Shown here: one piece after another, positions 53,195 through 62,459 of the stretch
Layout of the letters: each line of letters starts with the position of its first letter
Position numbering within the stretch: position 1 is the stretch's first letter
NCBI GenBank assembly: GCA_018268915.1
Contig: JAFDVQ010000006.1
Span: 868,001-932,000, forward strand
Source of the DNA: Acidobacteriota bacterium
GTDB lineage: Bacteria > Acidobacteriota > Terriglobia > Terriglobales > Acidobacteriaceae
Direction: 5' to 3'
Length of the DNA: 64,000 nucleotides
Made by a program: the position numbers and the translations under genes
Notes under the pieces: model-generated
Seen by the model: only the letters and a program-made list of their open reading frames with translations
Databases searched by the model: none
Told to the model about the DNA's origin: nothing

Positions 53195-54644
53195 GAGTCG
53201 CCCAGGACGGGTCGTGATTGTGGACGACCGGGAGGAGAACCGGTACGTTCTCGAGCGCATTCTGAGGAACGCAGGATACCTCTGCGAAGGCGTAGACCGA
53301 GGCGCGCGAGCCCTTGAGCTTGCGCTCACAGACCCTGATCTGATCATTCTGGATGTTCAGCTTCCTGACATGTCGGGCTATGACGTGTGCAGGAGACTGA
53401 AGGCCGACCCGGTGACCAGTTCGATCATGATTCTGCAGGTTTCCGCATCTTTTGTATCGAATGACGACCGGGTAAAGGCGCTCGATGCAGGTGCTGACGC
53501 GTACATCACACACCCTATCGATCGCATGGTCCTGGTGGCGACCGTGCGAGCGCTCCTGCGACTGCGAGCAGCGGAAACAGCATCGAGGAAGTCGTCTGAC
53601 CAATGGCAGACCACGTTTGATTCTCTTTTAGAAGGCGTGGCGCTGATTGATGAGCAGGGTTGCATTGTTCGATGGAACAGCGCTTTCTTTGGCATGTGCG
53701 GCGTGGCGGCACAGTTACAGGCTGGAGAGAGCGCAGCGTTGCTGCTTGAACGAATGATTGGCACGAGTGAGCCGTTAAGCGGGAATGACCAGCGCTTCAG
53801 CGCGGAGTATGGTTTCGGCAAGCGAGCCTTGCAGGTTTCAGTCAACCGGATCGACGGGCGAGCGGCGGAGGGAGAGAAGGTGTTGATTCTTGCCGATACC
53901 ACCGACCGAAAGCTGGCCGAACATGCGTTGCGCATGGCGGAGAGGCTTTCAGCGAGCGGCAAGATGGCAAATGCGATCGCCCATGAGATCAACAATCCGC
54001 TGGAAGCGCTGACAAATCTGATTTTTCTCGCGAGGTCCAGTGACTCCATGCAGATGACCCAGCCATTGCTGGAGGCTGCTGCGAGAGAACTGGACCGGGT
54101 TTCGCGAATTACGAAGCAGAGCCTGTCATTTCATCGAGACACGGACAAGCCAATTGAAGTCGACCTCGGCGAGCTTCTCGAGGACGTTACCGGGATGATG
54201 GATCGATCCGCGGCGGTGCACCGCGTGCGTCTGACACTCCATAAGCAGGCGGCAGGAAAAGTTCGAGGCTTTTCGGGGCAGCTAGTCCAGGTTTTCAGCA
54301 ATTTGATTCGCAACGCAATCGAAGTATCGTCACCGGGCACTGAGGTGACCGTCCGCCTGAGTTCGGTAGAAAGGGCTGGACATCAGGGGAATCGAGTGAC
54401 CGTTCATGATCGAGGGGCTGGAATTCCCGCCGATATTCGAGCGAACATCTTCGATCCGTTCTTCACTACCAAGCAGCTTCGGGGGTCCGGACTGGGGCTT
54501 TGGGTGTCGAGGTCGCTGGTGACACGGCATCAAGGGACGATACGTTTCCGATCGTGCCAGCTGCCGGGAAGAAGCGGAACTACATTTGAGGTCTTTATAC
54601 CGTCAGTGAGAACTGGCGGAGATCATAAGGAACAGGGCAGCTGA
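53187..54644 (+). CDS. Receiver-PAS-histidine kinase
   Basis: Cytoplasmic kinase of 485 residues. An N-terminal receiver (VVIVDDREENRYVLE; LIILDVQLPDMSGYDV; about 1-125), a PAS-like domain (about 140-255), HisKA (IAHEINNPLEALTNL; His about 270) and HATPase_c (NLIRNAIEVSS; HDRGAGIPADIRANIFDPFFTTK; GSGLGLWVSRSLV). The receiver could be phosphorylated by the upstream hybrid kinase, making a relay. It overlaps the preceding gene by eight bases and ends the stressosome operon. No DNA-binding output protein is encoded in the operon. Confidence 0.88.
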   Translation: MVESRPGRVVIVDDREENRYVLERILRNAGYLCEGVDRGARALELALTDPDLIILDVQLPDMSGYDVCRRLKADPVTSSIMILQVSASFVSNDDRVKALDAGADAYITHPIDRMVLVATVRALLRLRAAETASRKSSDQWQTTFDSLLEGVALIDEQGCIVRWNSAFFGMCGVAAQLQAGESAALLLERMIGTSEPLSGNDQRFSAEYGFGKRALQVSVNRIDGRAAEGEKVLILADTTDRKLAEHALRMAERLSASGKMANAIAHEINNPLEALTNLIFLARSSDSMQMTQPLLEAAARELDRVSRITKQSLSFHRDTDKPIEVDLGELLEDVTGMMDRSAAVHRVRLTLHKQAAGKVRGFSGQLVQVFSNLIRNAIEVSSPGTEVTVRLSSVERAGHQGNRVTVHDRGAGIPADIRANIFDPFFTTKQLRGSGLGLWVSRSLVTRHQGTIRFRSCQLPGRSGTTFEVFIPSVRTGGDHKEQGS

Positions 54645-54890
54645 GCGCGGGCAGCTTCCACGAGGCTAGAGACCCATGTTTTGGTTTACGAGTACTATGG
54701 CCCGGATATAGCCGTGCCCCTTGATACAAACCTTCCGCAGGCACTCTTTGAGGCGCCATAGACAACAACCTTTTCAAGGTGAGAAACTTTTGCTCTCTGG
54801 AAAGTTGCCCTTCGACACGTTCCCCAGTACTCCTTTCCAGATCAAGACGATCAGGTTCCAAGTAGTTCTTTTCAGGGAGCAAACCAAGCT

Positions 54891-57800
54891 TTGCCTACGA
54901 TCTTCACGGTGCGACGGTCGGAAGCCCGAGCTCTTCAGGGTGTGCGGAAACTGGAAGCTGCAATTCTTGCGGCGGTAGTCACTTTTGCCGCCGGGTGCCA
55001 TCATACGGCGACCCAAGAAGCCGGAAAAAAACTGGACTTCAACCAGGACGTGCAGCCGATTCTCGCAGCGAGGTGTTTTGCCTGCCATGGGCCGGACCCG
55101 GAGATGCGGAAGGCCGGGCTGAGGCTTGACCTGGCTGAGTATGCAGAAAAGAAGCGCCAGGGGCACCCCGATGCCATTGTGCCGGGACATCCGGAGCGGA
55201 GCGAACTGATCAAGCGGATCGAGTCGCATGATGCGCATTACCTGATGCCGCAGAACCCCCAGGGCGAAGCCAAGCCGATGAGCGACGCGGAGATCGCCAC
55301 GCTGAAGGAGTGGGTCAAAGAGGGAGCGGTGTATCGGCCGCACTGGGCATTTGAAGCACCGATAAGGCCACAGACTCCAGAGTCAAAGTCGCATGCAGAC
55401 TGGCCGAAGAATGCGATCGACCATTTCGTGCTGGCGAAGATTGAGAAGGCTGGGCTGCAGCCGTCGCCTGAAGCCGACAAGGCGACTCTGATTCGCCGCG
55501 TCACATTGGACCTTACTGGACTGTTGCCAACTCCGGAAGAGGTGCGGGCGTTCGAGAAGGACAATTCGCCGAATGCTTATGAGCATTTGGTGGACAATCT
55601 TCTGGCAAGGCCGACGTACGGGGAGCAGCGGACGCGTTATTGGCTGGACTATGCGCGATATGCCGATACGTACGGACTGCACTATGACAACAGCCGGCAC
55701 ATCTGGCCTTATCGCGACTATGTGATCCGAGCGTTCAACAGCAACAAGCGGTTCGATCAGTTTGCGATGGAGCAGATCGCAGGAGATCTGATGCCAGCCA
55801 AGGACCTCGATCCGCTGATTGCGAGCGGGTACGTAAGGCTCGGCGAGAGCAGCAATGAAGGCGGAACGATCGCGGAGGAACTGAAATTCAACATTGCGCG
55901 CGACCGGACAGAGGCTTATGGAGCTGCGTTTATGGGCCTGACGGTTGGCTGCGCGGTTTGCCACGATCACAAATTCGATCCGACGACGCAGAAGGATTTT
56001 TATTCGCTTAGCGCATTCTTCAACAACATTGATGAGAAGCCGTTCAACGGCGATCGCCCGGTTTGGTCGCCGGTTGTGCGGATTCCACGTGCGCAGAATC
56101 GCGATGCGTACGACCGAGTGTATGCGAAGCGATCAGAGATCCGCAGCCAGATTCGATCGATGCGGCTACACGAGCGCGACCTGGTCCGCAAATGGATTGC
56201 GTCGCACAAGGATGCGCCGCGAGGCGTTTCGACAGACAAGCTGCTGGTGAGACTGCGGCTGGATGAAGGGAAGGGCGACGTTCTGCATAACAGCGCTCCG
56301 CAGGCTAGCCCGACGACATTCAAGGCGGCGATGGTGGCTCCGCAATGGGGCGAGACGACCTGGCTGTGGCCGGACTTCCGAATGCAATCGAATACGCGGG
56401 TGGTCCTGGATAGGTCGGGAGACTTTGAGGGGAATCAGGCGTTCTCGGCAGGCGGGTGGTTCATGTTCCGGTCGGCGCCTTATTTCGCAGTGGATGACAC
56501 CCCGGGCGCAATGATCTCGAAAATGGATACGAAGCAGCATGATCGCGGCTGGGATCTTGCGGTACGGAATGGCGTGATCACGGTCGAGCTGGTGAATTCA
56601 GCGCCGAAGGAAGTGAAGGACAAGAAACATCCGGACAAGAAAGAGATGTTCCACTATCCGTCGCCGCAGAACCTGACCAAGAAGGAGCTATCGGCGTACA
56701 AGCCTCCGGAGAAGAAGGAGCCGAAGAAGAAAGAAGAAAAGAAGGAAGAGAAAAAGCCAGAGAAGAAAGAGGCTCCGGATACGACTCCGCTGGTGGCGAT
56801 ACGCGTGTCGACGGTTGCGCCGCTGCCGACGGACGGCGAGTGGAGACACATCTTCTTTACCTACGACGGGTCCGGTCATGCTGCGGGAGTCAAGGTATAT
56901 ATCGACGGCAAGGTTGCGGCGACGGAGGTTGAGACCGACACGCTGCATGGCGCGAGCATTCGGACGAGTGCGCCGATGCAGCTTGGATGGCGCGCGCCCG
57001 CGGAGAATCCTGCAAAGGAGTTCCGGTATCAGGACATCCGGCTGTACGGACGTTCCCTCGCGCAGGATGAAGCGGGCCGTCTGCCGTTTGAGGACTACGT
57101 GGCGGAGATCGCTGCGAAGCCGACGTCGCAATGGACTGAAGATCAGTGGCATGTGGCGAGCGAGTTCTACCTGAACAATGTGGACCCGGCATTTCGCTCG
57201 GCATACACGCAGATGCATGCGCTGGACGCACAACTCGATCAAATCTCATCGGGCGGCGATGTGACGCAGGTGGCATGGGAGAAGCCGACACTGGCGTATG
57301 CGAGCGTGCTGGAACGCGGGAACTATGCGGCTCGCACCGAACGAGTGGAGGCGAACACGCCGCACTATCTCCCGGCGCTTCCGGCGGGGATACCGCAGAA
57401 CAGGCTGGCGCTGGCGAAGTGGACGGTGAGCGCGGAAAACCCGTTGACAGCGCGCGTGACGGTCAACCGCATGTGGTACGAGCTGTTTGGTACGGGGATT
57501 GTCGAGACGACGGAAGACTTCGGGATCATGGGACAGAGGCCGTCCAATCCTGAATTGCTCGACTGGCTGGCGGTGGAGTTCAGGGATAGCGGCTGGAACG
57601 TAAAGCACATGTACAAGCTGATGGTTATGTCGGCGGCATACAGGCAGAGTGCGAAATCGAGCCCTGAGCAATTAAAGAAGGATCCGCGCAACCTGCTGCT
57701 GTCGCATGGGCCGCGCTTCCGCATGGACGGCGAGATGCTCCGGGATATTGCGCTGCAATCGAGCGGGCTGCTGGTCGGGAAGATTGGAGGACCCAGCGTG

Positions 57801-58346
57801 AAGCCGTACCAGCCGGCGAATGTGTGGGAGCAAGTGAGCTATCCAACCAGCGACACACTGATTTACGCGCAGGATCATGGACAGGACCTTTACCGGAGAA
57901 GTATGTACACGTACTGGAAGCGGATGGCGTCGCCGCCAAACATGGATGCTTTCGATGCGCCTGTGCGGGATGCGGTGTGTACGCGGCGGCAGCGGACGGA
58001 TACGCCGTTGCAGGCGCTGGTGACGATGAACGACGTGCAGTGGATCGAAGCGGCGCGTGCGCTGGCGGAGCGTGTGATTCATGAAGCCGGGCCGAAGCCG
58101 GAAGACCGGATCGACCGGATGAGCGAGATTCTTTTGTCGCGGGATCCTTCCCCGAAGACGCTGGCCGTGCTTGAGAACTCGCTAGGGCAGATGCAGAAAC
58201 ACTATGCGGGCGATCCGAAGGCGGCGCATGCGCTGGTGCACGAGGGAGAGAGCAAGCCGTCGGGCAATACACCGGAGGCGGAGCTTGCTTCGTGGACGAT
58301 GATTGCGAACGAGATGTTGAACCTGGATGACACGCTGAACAAATAG
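54891..58346 (+). CDS. PSCyt1-DUF1549-LamG-PSD1 (DUF1553) protein, probable lipoprotein
   Basis: Exported multidomain protein of up to 1151 residues. A lipoprotein signal (LAAVVTFAAGC) precedes a planctomycete-type cytochrome domain with a heme motif CFACHG (PSCyt1, about 45-130), DUF1549/PSCyt2 (about 165-370), a lysine/glutamate-rich linker (about 600-630), a LamG-like lectin domain split around it (about 450-720) and PSD1/DUF1553 (about 830-1130; NRMWYELFGTGIVETTEDFG; CTRRQRTDTPLQALVTMND). The role is unknown; similar proteins are linked to polymer use. The frame opens with TTG 54891, but GTG 54942 would give a tighter lipoprotein signal. Confidence 0.87.
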   Translation: MPTIFTVRRSEARALQGVRKLEAAILAAVVTFAAGCHHTATQEAGKKLDFNQDVQPILAARCFACHGPDPEMRKAGLRLDLAEYAEKKRQGHPDAIVPGHPERSELIKRIESHDAHYLMPQNPQGEAKPMSDAEIATLKEWVKEGAVYRPHWAFEAPIRPQTPESKSHADWPKNAIDHFVLAKIEKAGLQPSPEADKATLIRRVTLDLTGLLPTPEEVRAFEKDNSPNAYEHLVDNLLARPTYGEQRTRYWLDYARYADTYGLHYDNSRHIWPYRDYVIRAFNSNKRFDQFAMEQIAGDLMPAKDLDPLIASGYVRLGESSNEGGTIAEELKFNIARDRTEAYGAAFMGLTVGCAVCHDHKFDPTTQKDFYSLSAFFNNIDEKPFNGDRPVWSPVVRIPRAQNRDAYDRVYAKRSEIRSQIRSMRLHERDLVRKWIASHKDAPRGVSTDKLLVRLRLDEGKGDVLHNSAPQASPTTFKAAMVAPQWGETTWLWPDFRMQSNTRVVLDRSGDFEGNQAFSAGGWFMFRSAPYFAVDDTPGAMISKMDTKQHDRGWDLAVRNGVITVELVNSAPKEVKDKKHPDKKEMFHYPSPQNLTKKELSAYKPPEKKEPKKKEEKKEEKKPEKKEAPDTTPLVAIRVSTVAPLPTDGEWRHIFFTYDGSGHAAGVKVYIDGKVAATEVETDTLHGASIRTSAPMQLGWRAPAENPAKEFRYQDIRLYGRSLAQDEAGRLPFEDYVAEIAAKPTSQWTEDQWHVASEFYLNNVDPAFRSAYTQMHALDAQLDQISSGGDVTQVAWEKPTLAYASVLERGNYAARTERVEANTPHYLPALPAGIPQNRLALAKWTVSAENPLTARVTVNRMWYELFGTGIVETTEDFGIMGQRPSNPELLDWLAVEFRDSGWNVKHMYKLMVMSAAYRQSAKSSPEQLKKDPRNLLLSHGPRFRMDGEMLRDIALQSSGLLVGKIGGPSVKPYQPANVWEQVSYPTSDTLIYAQDHGQDLYRRSMYTYWKRMASPPNMDAFDAPVRDAVCTRRQRTDTPLQALVTMNDVQWIEAARALAERVIHEAGPKPEDRIDRMSEILLSRDPSPKTLAVLENSLGQMQKHYAGDPKAAHALVHEGESKPSGNTPEAELASWTMIANEMLNLDDTLNK

Positions 58347-58357
58347 CAGAGGACCCG

Positions 58358-59911
58358 ATGAAGCAGCATCCGCTTTGTACCGATTGCGAACGCGAAGTTG
58401 ACGTAAATGGTTTACCGATTCCGGTTGGGCTGAAACGGGAGTGGTCGGCGGTGGAGACGCGCCGGCAATTTCTGGGCCGCTCAGGGAAGGTGCTCGGCTG
58501 GGCTGCACTGGCAAGTTTGTTTGGAGATGCAGCTCTTCGCGGGCGCGCGATCGGAGCGGATACGAAGAGCCCGGTCACTTCGCCCGGGCGCGGCAACCTG
58601 GGGCTGCCGCATTTTGCGCCGAAGGCGAAGCGAGCGATCTATCTGTTCATGTCGGGTGGACCGCCGCAGGTTGATCTGCTCGACTACAAGCCGAACCTGG
58701 CTTCGCAGTACAACAAGGATATGCCGGATTCTGTTCGCGGGAATCAGCAGCTTACGGGCATGACGGCCGGGCAGTCGCGGTTTCCGATTGCGCCGTCGCA
58801 CTGGGCCTTCAAGCAGTACGGGCAGACGGGGACGTGGGTGAGCGATCTGCTGCCGTACACGGCGAAGATGGTCGACGATCTAACGATTATCAAATCGACA
58901 AATACGGATGCGATCAATCACGAGCCGGCGATCATGTTCATGAATACGGGAAACATGAATCCGGGAAAGCCGTGCCTGGGATCGTGGCTGGCATACGGGC
59001 TGGGCAGCATGAACGACAACCTGCCGACGTTTATCGTGCTGCAGACGAAAACGAATCCTAAGGAAAACAACCAGCCGGTTTCTTCGCGGTTGTGGAGCAG
59101 CGGATTCCTGTCGTCGGAGTATGCGGGTGTCGGGTTGCGATCGGGCGGCGATCCGGTGCTGTATCTTGCCGATCCTGATGGAATCGATCGCGAAGTACGG
59201 CGCCGGATGCTGGATGCGGTTGAGGAGATCAACCGGCAGACGCAGGCGGAGGTTGGCGACCCCGAGACGAACGCGCGCATTGCGCAGTACGAGATGGCGT
59301 TCCGGATGCAGGCTTCGGTGCCTGAGCTTACGGATCTGAGCAAGGAACCGCAATCCACCTGGGATCTGTATGGGCCTGACGCGAAGCAGCCGGGGAGCTT
59401 CACATATAACTGTCTGCTCGCGCGGCGAATGGCGGAGCGCGGTGTGCGATTCACGCAGATTTACAAGCGGGGATGGGATGTACATGGGGATGTGGTGGGC
59501 ACTCTGCCGACGCTCTGCGCGGAGACGGATCGCGCGAGCTACGCACTGGTGACGGATCTGAAGCGTCGCGGGCTGCTGGATGACACGCTGGTGGTGTGGG
59601 CCGGTGAGTTTGGACGCACAGTGTACAGTCAGGGCGGATTGAGCCCGGAGAATTATGGGCGGGATCATCATCCGCGGTGCTTCACGACCTGGATGGTGGG
59701 CGGCGGGGTGAAGCCGGGGATCACGTACGGGGAGACCGACGACTATAGCTACAACGTGGTGAAGGATCCGGTGCATGCGCGGAATTTCAACGCTACGATC
59801 CTTGCTTGCCTTGGGATCGATCACAATCGGCTCACGTATGACTTCCAGGGACTTGATCAGCGGCTTACCGGTCCGCAGCCGGCTACTGTTATTAACGGAT
59901 TGCTCGCGTGA
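58358..59911 (+). CDS. DUF1501 family protein, Tat-exported (second copy)
   Basis: Protein of 517 residues with a Tat motif (ETRRQFLGRSGKVLG, about residues 34-48) after a longer N-terminal tail with a CTDC pair. Motifs of the larger DUF1501 subgroup: AIYLFMSGGPPQVDLLDYKPNL, NHEPAIMFMNTGNMNPGKPCLGSW, QIYKRGWDVHG, WAGEFGRTVYSQGG and GRDHHPRCFTTWMVGGGV. It differs from the DUF1501 protein at 17560 and belongs to the PSD1-linked type. It starts 11 bases after the PSD1 gene, and its stop overlaps the next gene by four bases. Confidence 0.9.
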   Translation: MKQHPLCTDCEREVDVNGLPIPVGLKREWSAVETRRQFLGRSGKVLGWAALASLFGDAALRGRAIGADTKSPVTSPGRGNLGLPHFAPKAKRAIYLFMSGGPPQVDLLDYKPNLASQYNKDMPDSVRGNQQLTGMTAGQSRFPIAPSHWAFKQYGQTGTWVSDLLPYTAKMVDDLTIIKSTNTDAINHEPAIMFMNTGNMNPGKPCLGSWLAYGLGSMNDNLPTFIVLQTKTNPKENNQPVSSRLWSSGFLSSEYAGVGLRSGGDPVLYLADPDGIDREVRRRMLDAVEEINRQTQAEVGDPETNARIAQYEMAFRMQASVPELTDLSKEPQSTWDLYGPDAKQPGSFTYNCLLARRMAERGVRFTQIYKRGWDVHGDVVGTLPTLCAETDRASYALVTDLKRRGLLDDTLVVWAGEFGRTVYSQGGLSPENYGRDHHPRCFTTWMVGGGVKPGITYGETDDYSYNVVKDPVHARNFNATILACLGIDHNRLTYDFQGLDQRLTGPQPATVINGLLA

Positions 59912-61308
59912 TCGCTGAGGAACGATTGGGCGCCAAGCGCGCCCGGGTCAGACGGTCAGCGTGGGTGTGGATTGGATGTGCGAGCGTTGTGCTTGCTGCG
60001 CTGCCATTTCTGTTTCGCCTTGATGGAAACGCGCATGGCGACTGGCTCCAGTTTCTAGGAAGGTTTCATCCGACGCTGCTGCATCTGCCGATCGGGCTGA
60101 TCGTGCTGGTGCCGGTTCTGGAGGTTGCGGGCGCGAGGCGTCCGGCGCTGCGCGAGGCTGCGGATTTCGTTCTGAGGGCTTCGCTGGCGCTGGCGCTGCC
60201 GACATTCGCGCTTGGCTACATGCTTGCGTATGGTGCGGGTGACACTGGGACAACAGTGTCTCGCCATATGTGGGGAGCGGTTGTTCTGTGCATCGGGCTG
60301 ATGCTCTGCATTGTGATGAGACCGCTGAGGGTATCGCGAGAGCAGACGACGGCATATCCGGCATTGTTGAGTGCAAGCCTTCTGGCTCTGATCTGGACCG
60401 GACATCAGGGCGGATCGATAACGCACGGCAGCGACTACCTGACGCACTACGCGCCGGGCCCGCTGCATATGCTCTCGGGGTCGAAAGAGGCGGGTGATTC
60501 TTTCTATGCACAGCACATCCATCCGGTGCTGGATGCGAAGTGCGTCTCGTGTCATGGATCGGGCAGCGCGAAGGCAGACCTGCGGCTCGATAGCTACGAC
60601 GACATGATGCGAGGCGGGAAGGATGGAGCGGTTGTGGTGGCCGGCAAGCCAGAAGCAAGCTTACTGGTGGCGCGAGTGACGCTGCAGCCGGGCGATCCGC
60701 ACTTCATGCCTGCCGAAGGCAGGACGCCACTGACGTCAGAAGAAATATCGTGGATACGGGCGTGGATACGAGCGGGAGCAACGAAGTCCGCAACGAGTGT
60801 GCCCGGAGTAAAGTTTGCAAGGGAAGAGGCGGAGCCTCCGCCACAGCCAGTTGGCGACTATAGCAGTCTCATGCCTGAGATTCAGCAGATGCAACATGCG
60901 CTCGGCGCCAAGCTGGTGCCGATGTCGGCCAAGGCTTCTGATGGATTGATTCTGCGCACGGTGGATGTCTCTTCTTCGTTCGGAGACGCGCAGCTGGCGC
61001 AGTTCCAGAAGTTCGCGCCATATATTGTGGAAGCGGAGCTTGCCCGCACAGCGATTACGGATGCGAGTTGCGATACGTTGAAGACGTTCAAGAATCTGCG
61101 TGCATTGCATCTTGAAGGCACAGCGATTTCGGGTAGTAATCTTGGGAAGCTAAGTTCGTTGTCGCAGCTCAGGTATGTGAATCTGAGCGGGACAAAGGTG
61201 ACGGCACAGTCCGTGGAGCCGCTGAAGAAAATGTCTCAGCTGCGCCATCTCTACTTGTTCAATACGGCAGCGGAACCTGAGGGAACTGCGGCAAGGAGCA
61301 CTCCATGA
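59908..61308 (+). CDS. Membrane-anchored cytochrome (PSCyt1) protein with leucine-rich tail
   Basis: Protein of 466 residues starting with GTG 59908. The first ~190 residues contain four or five membrane helices (SAWVWIGCASVVLAALPFLF; TLLHLPIGLIVLVPVLEV; RHMWGAVVLCIGLMLCIV), resembling DUF2231. A c-type cytochrome domain follows with CVSCHG (about 212-217) and the PSCyt1 pattern FMPAEGRTPLTSEEISWIRAWI. The last ~110 residues form leucine-rich repeats (LRALHLEGTAISG; LRYVNLSGTKVTA; LRHLYLFNT). It may carry electrons between the membrane and the PSD1 lipoprotein; this is inferred from the operon. Confidence 0.85.
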   Translation: MIAEERLGAKRARVRRSAWVWIGCASVVLAALPFLFRLDGNAHGDWLQFLGRFHPTLLHLPIGLIVLVPVLEVAGARRPALREAADFVLRASLALALPTFALGYMLAYGAGDTGTTVSRHMWGAVVLCIGLMLCIVMRPLRVSREQTTAYPALLSASLLALIWTGHQGGSITHGSDYLTHYAPGPLHMLSGSKEAGDSFYAQHIHPVLDAKCVSCHGSGSAKADLRLDSYDDMMRGGKDGAVVVAGKPEASLLVARVTLQPGDPHFMPAEGRTPLTSEEISWIRAWIRAGATKSATSVPGVKFAREEAEPPPQPVGDYSSLMPEIQQMQHALGAKLVPMSAKASDGLILRTVDVSSSFGDAQLAQFQKFAPYIVEAELARTAITDASCDTLKTFKNLRALHLEGTAISGSNLGKLSSLSQLRYVNLSGTKVTAQSVEPLKKMSQLRHLYLFNTAAEPEGTAARSTP

Positions 61309-62366
61309 AGGAAGGTATCGACAGCCGATCGCGCCGGATTTTCCTGGCAACCGGTGGAGCAGTAGCACTAAGCTCAGCTATTCCGATGCATGCGCTGGAA
61401 GGCGCGGGGAATATGGAAAAGTCATCGGGAAAGGTTCTTATGACGGGAAATGGCGAGTGGACGTACGAGGTCGCGACAGGTTGGGGAGCGCTGCCGGCGG
61501 GGACGAACTTTGGCGGTACGCATGGCGCGATCGCGCAGGACAATGCGGGCAGCCTCTACGTCAGCACGCAAAGCGAGACGGGCGTGCTAGTCTTTGCTCC
61601 TGACGGCAGGCTGACCAAGACGATCGCGCACGATTTTCCTGAGGTGCATTCGATGGTGCACGCGGAAGAGAACGGCGCAGAGTATTTCTACTGCACCGTG
61701 CAGAAGGGAACACCCAAGGAAAACTGGATCTTCGTCAAGATGAAGACGGACGGGACACCGGTTCTGAAGATCACTGCTCCGCCTGAAGCTGGTTTCAAAA
61801 CGCCGAATGAGTGGAGGATCACGGCTGCGGTTCCGGGAACGGACGGGTCCATCTTTATCGCCAACGGGTATGGCGATTCGCGAATATTTCACTTCGACGG
61901 CAAGGGGAAATATCTGAGGAGCTATTCGGGGAAGGGATCGGAGCCCGGCTCGCTGAATTGCAGTCATGGGTTGACCGTTGATACACGATATGGGCAGCCA
62001 TTGCTCCTAGTCTGCGATCGCGAGAACCGGAGGCTTTGCCATTTCGACTTGGACGGCAAGTATGTGGACACTGTTACTCAGCATTTGCGGCGGCCTTGCC
62101 AGATATCGTTGCTTGGGGACTACGCGATTGTTTCAGAGCTCGAAGGGCGGGTAACTGTGCTCGATCGCGACAACGTGCCGGTTGCGTTTCTTGGTGACAA
62201 TCCGGACAAGAAGCAGTGGGCGAATTACGATCTCGATCCGAAGACGATTGATAGCGCAGAGTTCAGCGCGGCGCATGGGTGCTTCATCGATCGTGAAGCG
62301 AATATCTATGTCTCGGACTGGAACAAGACGGGCAGAGTGACGAAGTTGAAGCGGCGTTCGCTCTAG
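61305..62366 (+). CDS. Exported NHL-type beta-propeller protein
   Basis: Protein of 353 residues with a Tat-like signal (SRRIFLATGGAVALSSAIPMHA). The mature part has repeats of six-bladed propeller type: DNAGSLYVSTQSETGVLVFAPDGRL, GSIFIANGYGDSRIFHFDGKG, VCDRENRRLCHFDLDGKYV, DREANIYVSDWNKTGRVTKL. Such proteins bind ligands or act as lactonase/hydrolase relatives; no catalytic residues were identified. ATG 61305 overlaps the preceding stop by four bases, closing a four-gene operon. Confidence 0.85.
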   Translation: MKEGIDSRSRRIFLATGGAVALSSAIPMHALEGAGNMEKSSGKVLMTGNGEWTYEVATGWGALPAGTNFGGTHGAIAQDNAGSLYVSTQSETGVLVFAPDGRLTKTIAHDFPEVHSMVHAEENGAEYFYCTVQKGTPKENWIFVKMKTDGTPVLKITAPPEAGFKTPNEWRITAAVPGTDGSIFIANGYGDSRIFHFDGKGKYLRSYSGKGSEPGSLNCSHGLTVDTRYGQPLLLVCDRENRRLCHFDLDGKYVDTVTQHLRRPCQISLLGDYAIVSELEGRVTVLDRDNVPVAFLGDNPDKKQWANYDLDPKTIDSAEFSAAHGCFIDREANIYVSDWNKTGRVTKLKRRSL

Positions 62367-62386
62367 CCTGCGCGGAGCCTCAGTCT

Positions 62387-62418
62387 CCCATGTCTCAAAG
62401 GCGAGACATGGGGCACCC
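62387..62418. repeat. GGCACCC-tailed hairpin repeat, copy 5
   Basis: Perfect 10-base arms CCCATGTCTC (62387-62396) and GAGACATGGG (62403-62412), six-base loop, then GCACCC. It lies between convergent genes, about 20 bases after the propeller gene stop. Confidence 0.7.
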
Positions 62419-62459
62419 GGCAACTCTCTAACTCGTCGAAACTCCCTGTCGACGATGGA

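Noticed and set aside
54595..54882. Minus-strand frame between the kinase and PSD1 genes
   Set aside because: It overlaps the end of the kinase gene, lacks a good ribosome site and shows no family pattern.
55160..55172. GGGGCACCCC within the PSD1 gene
   Set aside because: It matches the repeat tail, but no paired arms precede it and it encodes conserved family sequence.
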